Positions 52,671 to 53,276 of a DNA stretch of 53,276 nucleotides are shown here, one piece after another. Numbering within the stretch: position 1 is the stretch's first letter; the number at the start of each line of letters is the position of its first letter. The notes under the pieces were generated by a model. That model had not been told where the DNA came from. It saw nothing but the letters and a program-made list of their open reading frames with translations, and did not search any database. Position numbers and translations under genes: made by a program. The DNA is taken from the NCBI RefSeq assembly GCF_010470675.1, contig NZ_VOIQ01000022.1, forward strand, positions 1-53,276, given 5' to 3'. The stretch is from Desulfovibrio sp. JC010 (lineage in GTDB: Bacteria; Desulfobacterota; Desulfovibrionia; Desulfovibrionales; Desulfovibrionaceae).

Positions 52671-52691
52671 ATAGTAATCTATTAAGAGAAT

Positions 52692-52726
52692 AAAAAGGCA
52701 GAAGCGTTGTTTCTGCCTTTTTTTTG
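52692..52726 (+). terminator. Terminator of the PEGA lipoprotein gene
   Basis: AAAAAGGCAGAA pairs with TTCTGCCTTTTT, and the T-run continues. It lies 21 nt after the stop. Confidence 0.93.
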
Positions 52727-52815
52727 TTTGGAATTAAATATTCCCCTTAACCCGCACCACTAAGCCATCCTCTCAACTAACTTGCCAGATATATAAACAA
52801 TAATTCAAAAACCTG

Positions 52816-52844
52816 TTGACGGAAGCACTGCTTTTCCATAGAAA
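52816..52844 (+). promoter_or_regulatory. Tandem promoter P1
   Basis: TTGACG, 17 bases, TAGAAA. It is the first of four promoters in the gene-free end of the window. A strong hairpin with T6 stands at its predicted start, so its transcript may end early. Confidence 0.6.
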
Positions 52845-52850
52845 CACTCT

Positions 52851-52898
52851 TCTCGACGCAGCAACGGCTGAGAGCCACGAGCGAGGTCGAGATTTTTT
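52851..52898 (+). terminator. Terminator-like hairpin after P1
   Basis: TCTCGAC pairs with GTCGAGA, enclosing GGCT/AGCC, and is followed by six T. It would end a transcript from P1 after about 48 nt. Confidence 0.55.
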
Positions 52899-52922
52899 AT
52901 TGCCTGACCGGGCAAAAAACGG

Positions 52923-52951
52923 TTGACAAGTTTAGGCGGATCACATAGTTT
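52923..52951 (+). promoter_or_regulatory. Tandem promoter P2
   Basis: Consensus TTGACA, 17 bases, TAGTTT. The following leader begins with the 25-nt unit CGCACTGAGTGAAAGCAAGG (52,959-52,983), which recurs after P3. Confidence 0.78.
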
Positions 52952-52958
52952 CCGTCTC

Positions 52959-53190
52959 CGCACTGAGTGAAAGCAAGGTGCTTAGATCTTTGAAGAAAGT
53001 TTGAATTTGAGAGCAGGTTGCTACGATGGATTCCTGAACGGAAAGAAGGGTGGCCGAGTGATCATATTAAGATGTTGGATAGCGAGTTGGAATAGCTCGG
53101 ATCGGCATGAAAAAAACTTTCAAAAAGTGATTGACAAGCGGCGGGTGATTCTCTAGATTGCCCAACGCACCGAGTGAGAGCGAAGTGATT
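52959..53190 (+). repeat. Repeated leader unit after P2 and P3
   Basis: The 25-nt units at 52,959-52,983 and 53,166-53,190 match at 20 positions (CGCAC.GAGTGA.AGC.A.GTG.TT). Each starts 12-13 nt after the start of a -10 element. A third unit seems to begin at 53,271 (CGCGCTG), where the window ends. A weaker TTGAAT-N17 unit without a good -10 lies at 53,001. Confidence 0.7.
53131..53159 (+). promoter_or_regulatory. Tandem promoter P3
   Basis: Consensus TTGACA, 17 bases, TAGATT, with an A-rich segment (AAAAAAACTTTCAAAAAG) directly upstream that could act as an UP element. Confidence 0.78.
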
Positions 53191-53233
53191 CGAACTTCTC
53201 GGGATCATTGAAAAAACAAATTTCAGAAAGTTG

Positions 53234-53262
53234 TTGACAGCGGACGCGAACTTAACTAAGTT
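53234..53262 (+). promoter_or_regulatory. Tandem promoter P4
   Basis: Consensus TTGACA, 17 bases, TAAGTT, with A-rich sequence upstream. The predicted start is at about 53,269, just before the window ends. Four promoters with identical spacing and no gene before the edge point to an rRNA operon, or another stable RNA, downstream. Confidence 0.78.
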
Positions 53263-53276
53263 TCACCTCCGCGCTG

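Noticed and set aside
52727-53276. Protein genes or a CRISPR array in the terminal region
   Set aside because: No open frame of note is present. The repeats are few, imperfect and tied to promoters, so they are not CRISPR repeats.

Overview
The window reads as ordinary chromosome of a marine, strictly anaerobic sulfate reducer of the Desulfovibrio (Maridesulfovibrio-like) group. This is inferred from the proteins rather than from a database match. The signs are type III glutamine synthetase, a two-[4Fe-4S] EFR1 flavodoxin-ferredoxin, an orphan ferredoxin-thioredoxin-reductase-type protein, a CoA-disulfide-reductase-like flavoprotein fused to rhodanese, many orphan family-3 solute-binding proteins, and the block kdsA-kdsC-lptC-lptA-lptB-rpoN-hpf-ptsN-rapZ followed by mannose-family PTS genes. 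GC content is moderate and most genes have strong AGGAGG-type ribosome binding sites. No prophage, transposase or CRISPR array is visible.

Layout. (1) 1-11.8 kb is a mosaic of single genes: a small CII-like regulator, a cyclase/DUF2007 pair, a solute-binding protein, EFR1 with a divergent TetR and a perfect 20-bp operator between them, LysE and MarC membrane proteins, a GAF-PAS-GGDEF cyclase, two glycosyltransferases and a CAT-like acetyltransferase. (2) 11.9-17.2 kb is a nitrogen module: glnN (GSIII) diverges from glnHPQ across an 835-nt regulatory region with a -24/-12 promoter, three TTACA-N4-TGTA inverted repeats and leader hairpins. (3) 17.3-31.8 kb is another mosaic. It holds an EF-hand secreted protein, a decayed DJ-1/PfpI remnant, a protein that looks like a degenerate nuclease-family member, UbiD, a PH-domain protein, AraC plus a flavin/ferredoxin fusion, a HAD hydrolase, the FTR-like protein, a PAS protein, the rhodanese-fused flavoprotein behind a perfect FNR-type box, and a YqhD-like dehydrogenase. 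(4) 32-38 kb carries the YqhC-like regulator, a helicase, tRNA-Ser(CGA), a TadA-like deaminase, a CoA-transferase and purQ. (5) 38.3-49.7 kb is the envelope/regulatory block: pyrG, Kdo synthesis, LPS transport with an unusual SH3-LptA fusion, sigma-54, HPF, EIIA-Ntr, RapZ, then PTS EIIA-EIIB-EIIC, where EIIC is interrupted by a frameshift at a T9 tract. (6) 49.8-52.7 kb holds ppaC, a ThiS-like protein, panD and a PEGA lipoprotein. The last 600 nt carry no gene but a tandem array of four strong -35/-10 promoters with repeated leaders, typical of the upstream region of an rRNA operon just past the window end.

How the parts connect: sigma-54 is encoded here, and the best -24/-12 promoter found lies before glnN, so the nitrogen module is probably a direct target of rpoN. 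A repeat family with a GCCTCCGGCGGC core plus a variable hairpin occurs five times, each copy just after a stop codon and in sense orientation with that gene. This is the most systematic unexplained pattern in the window.
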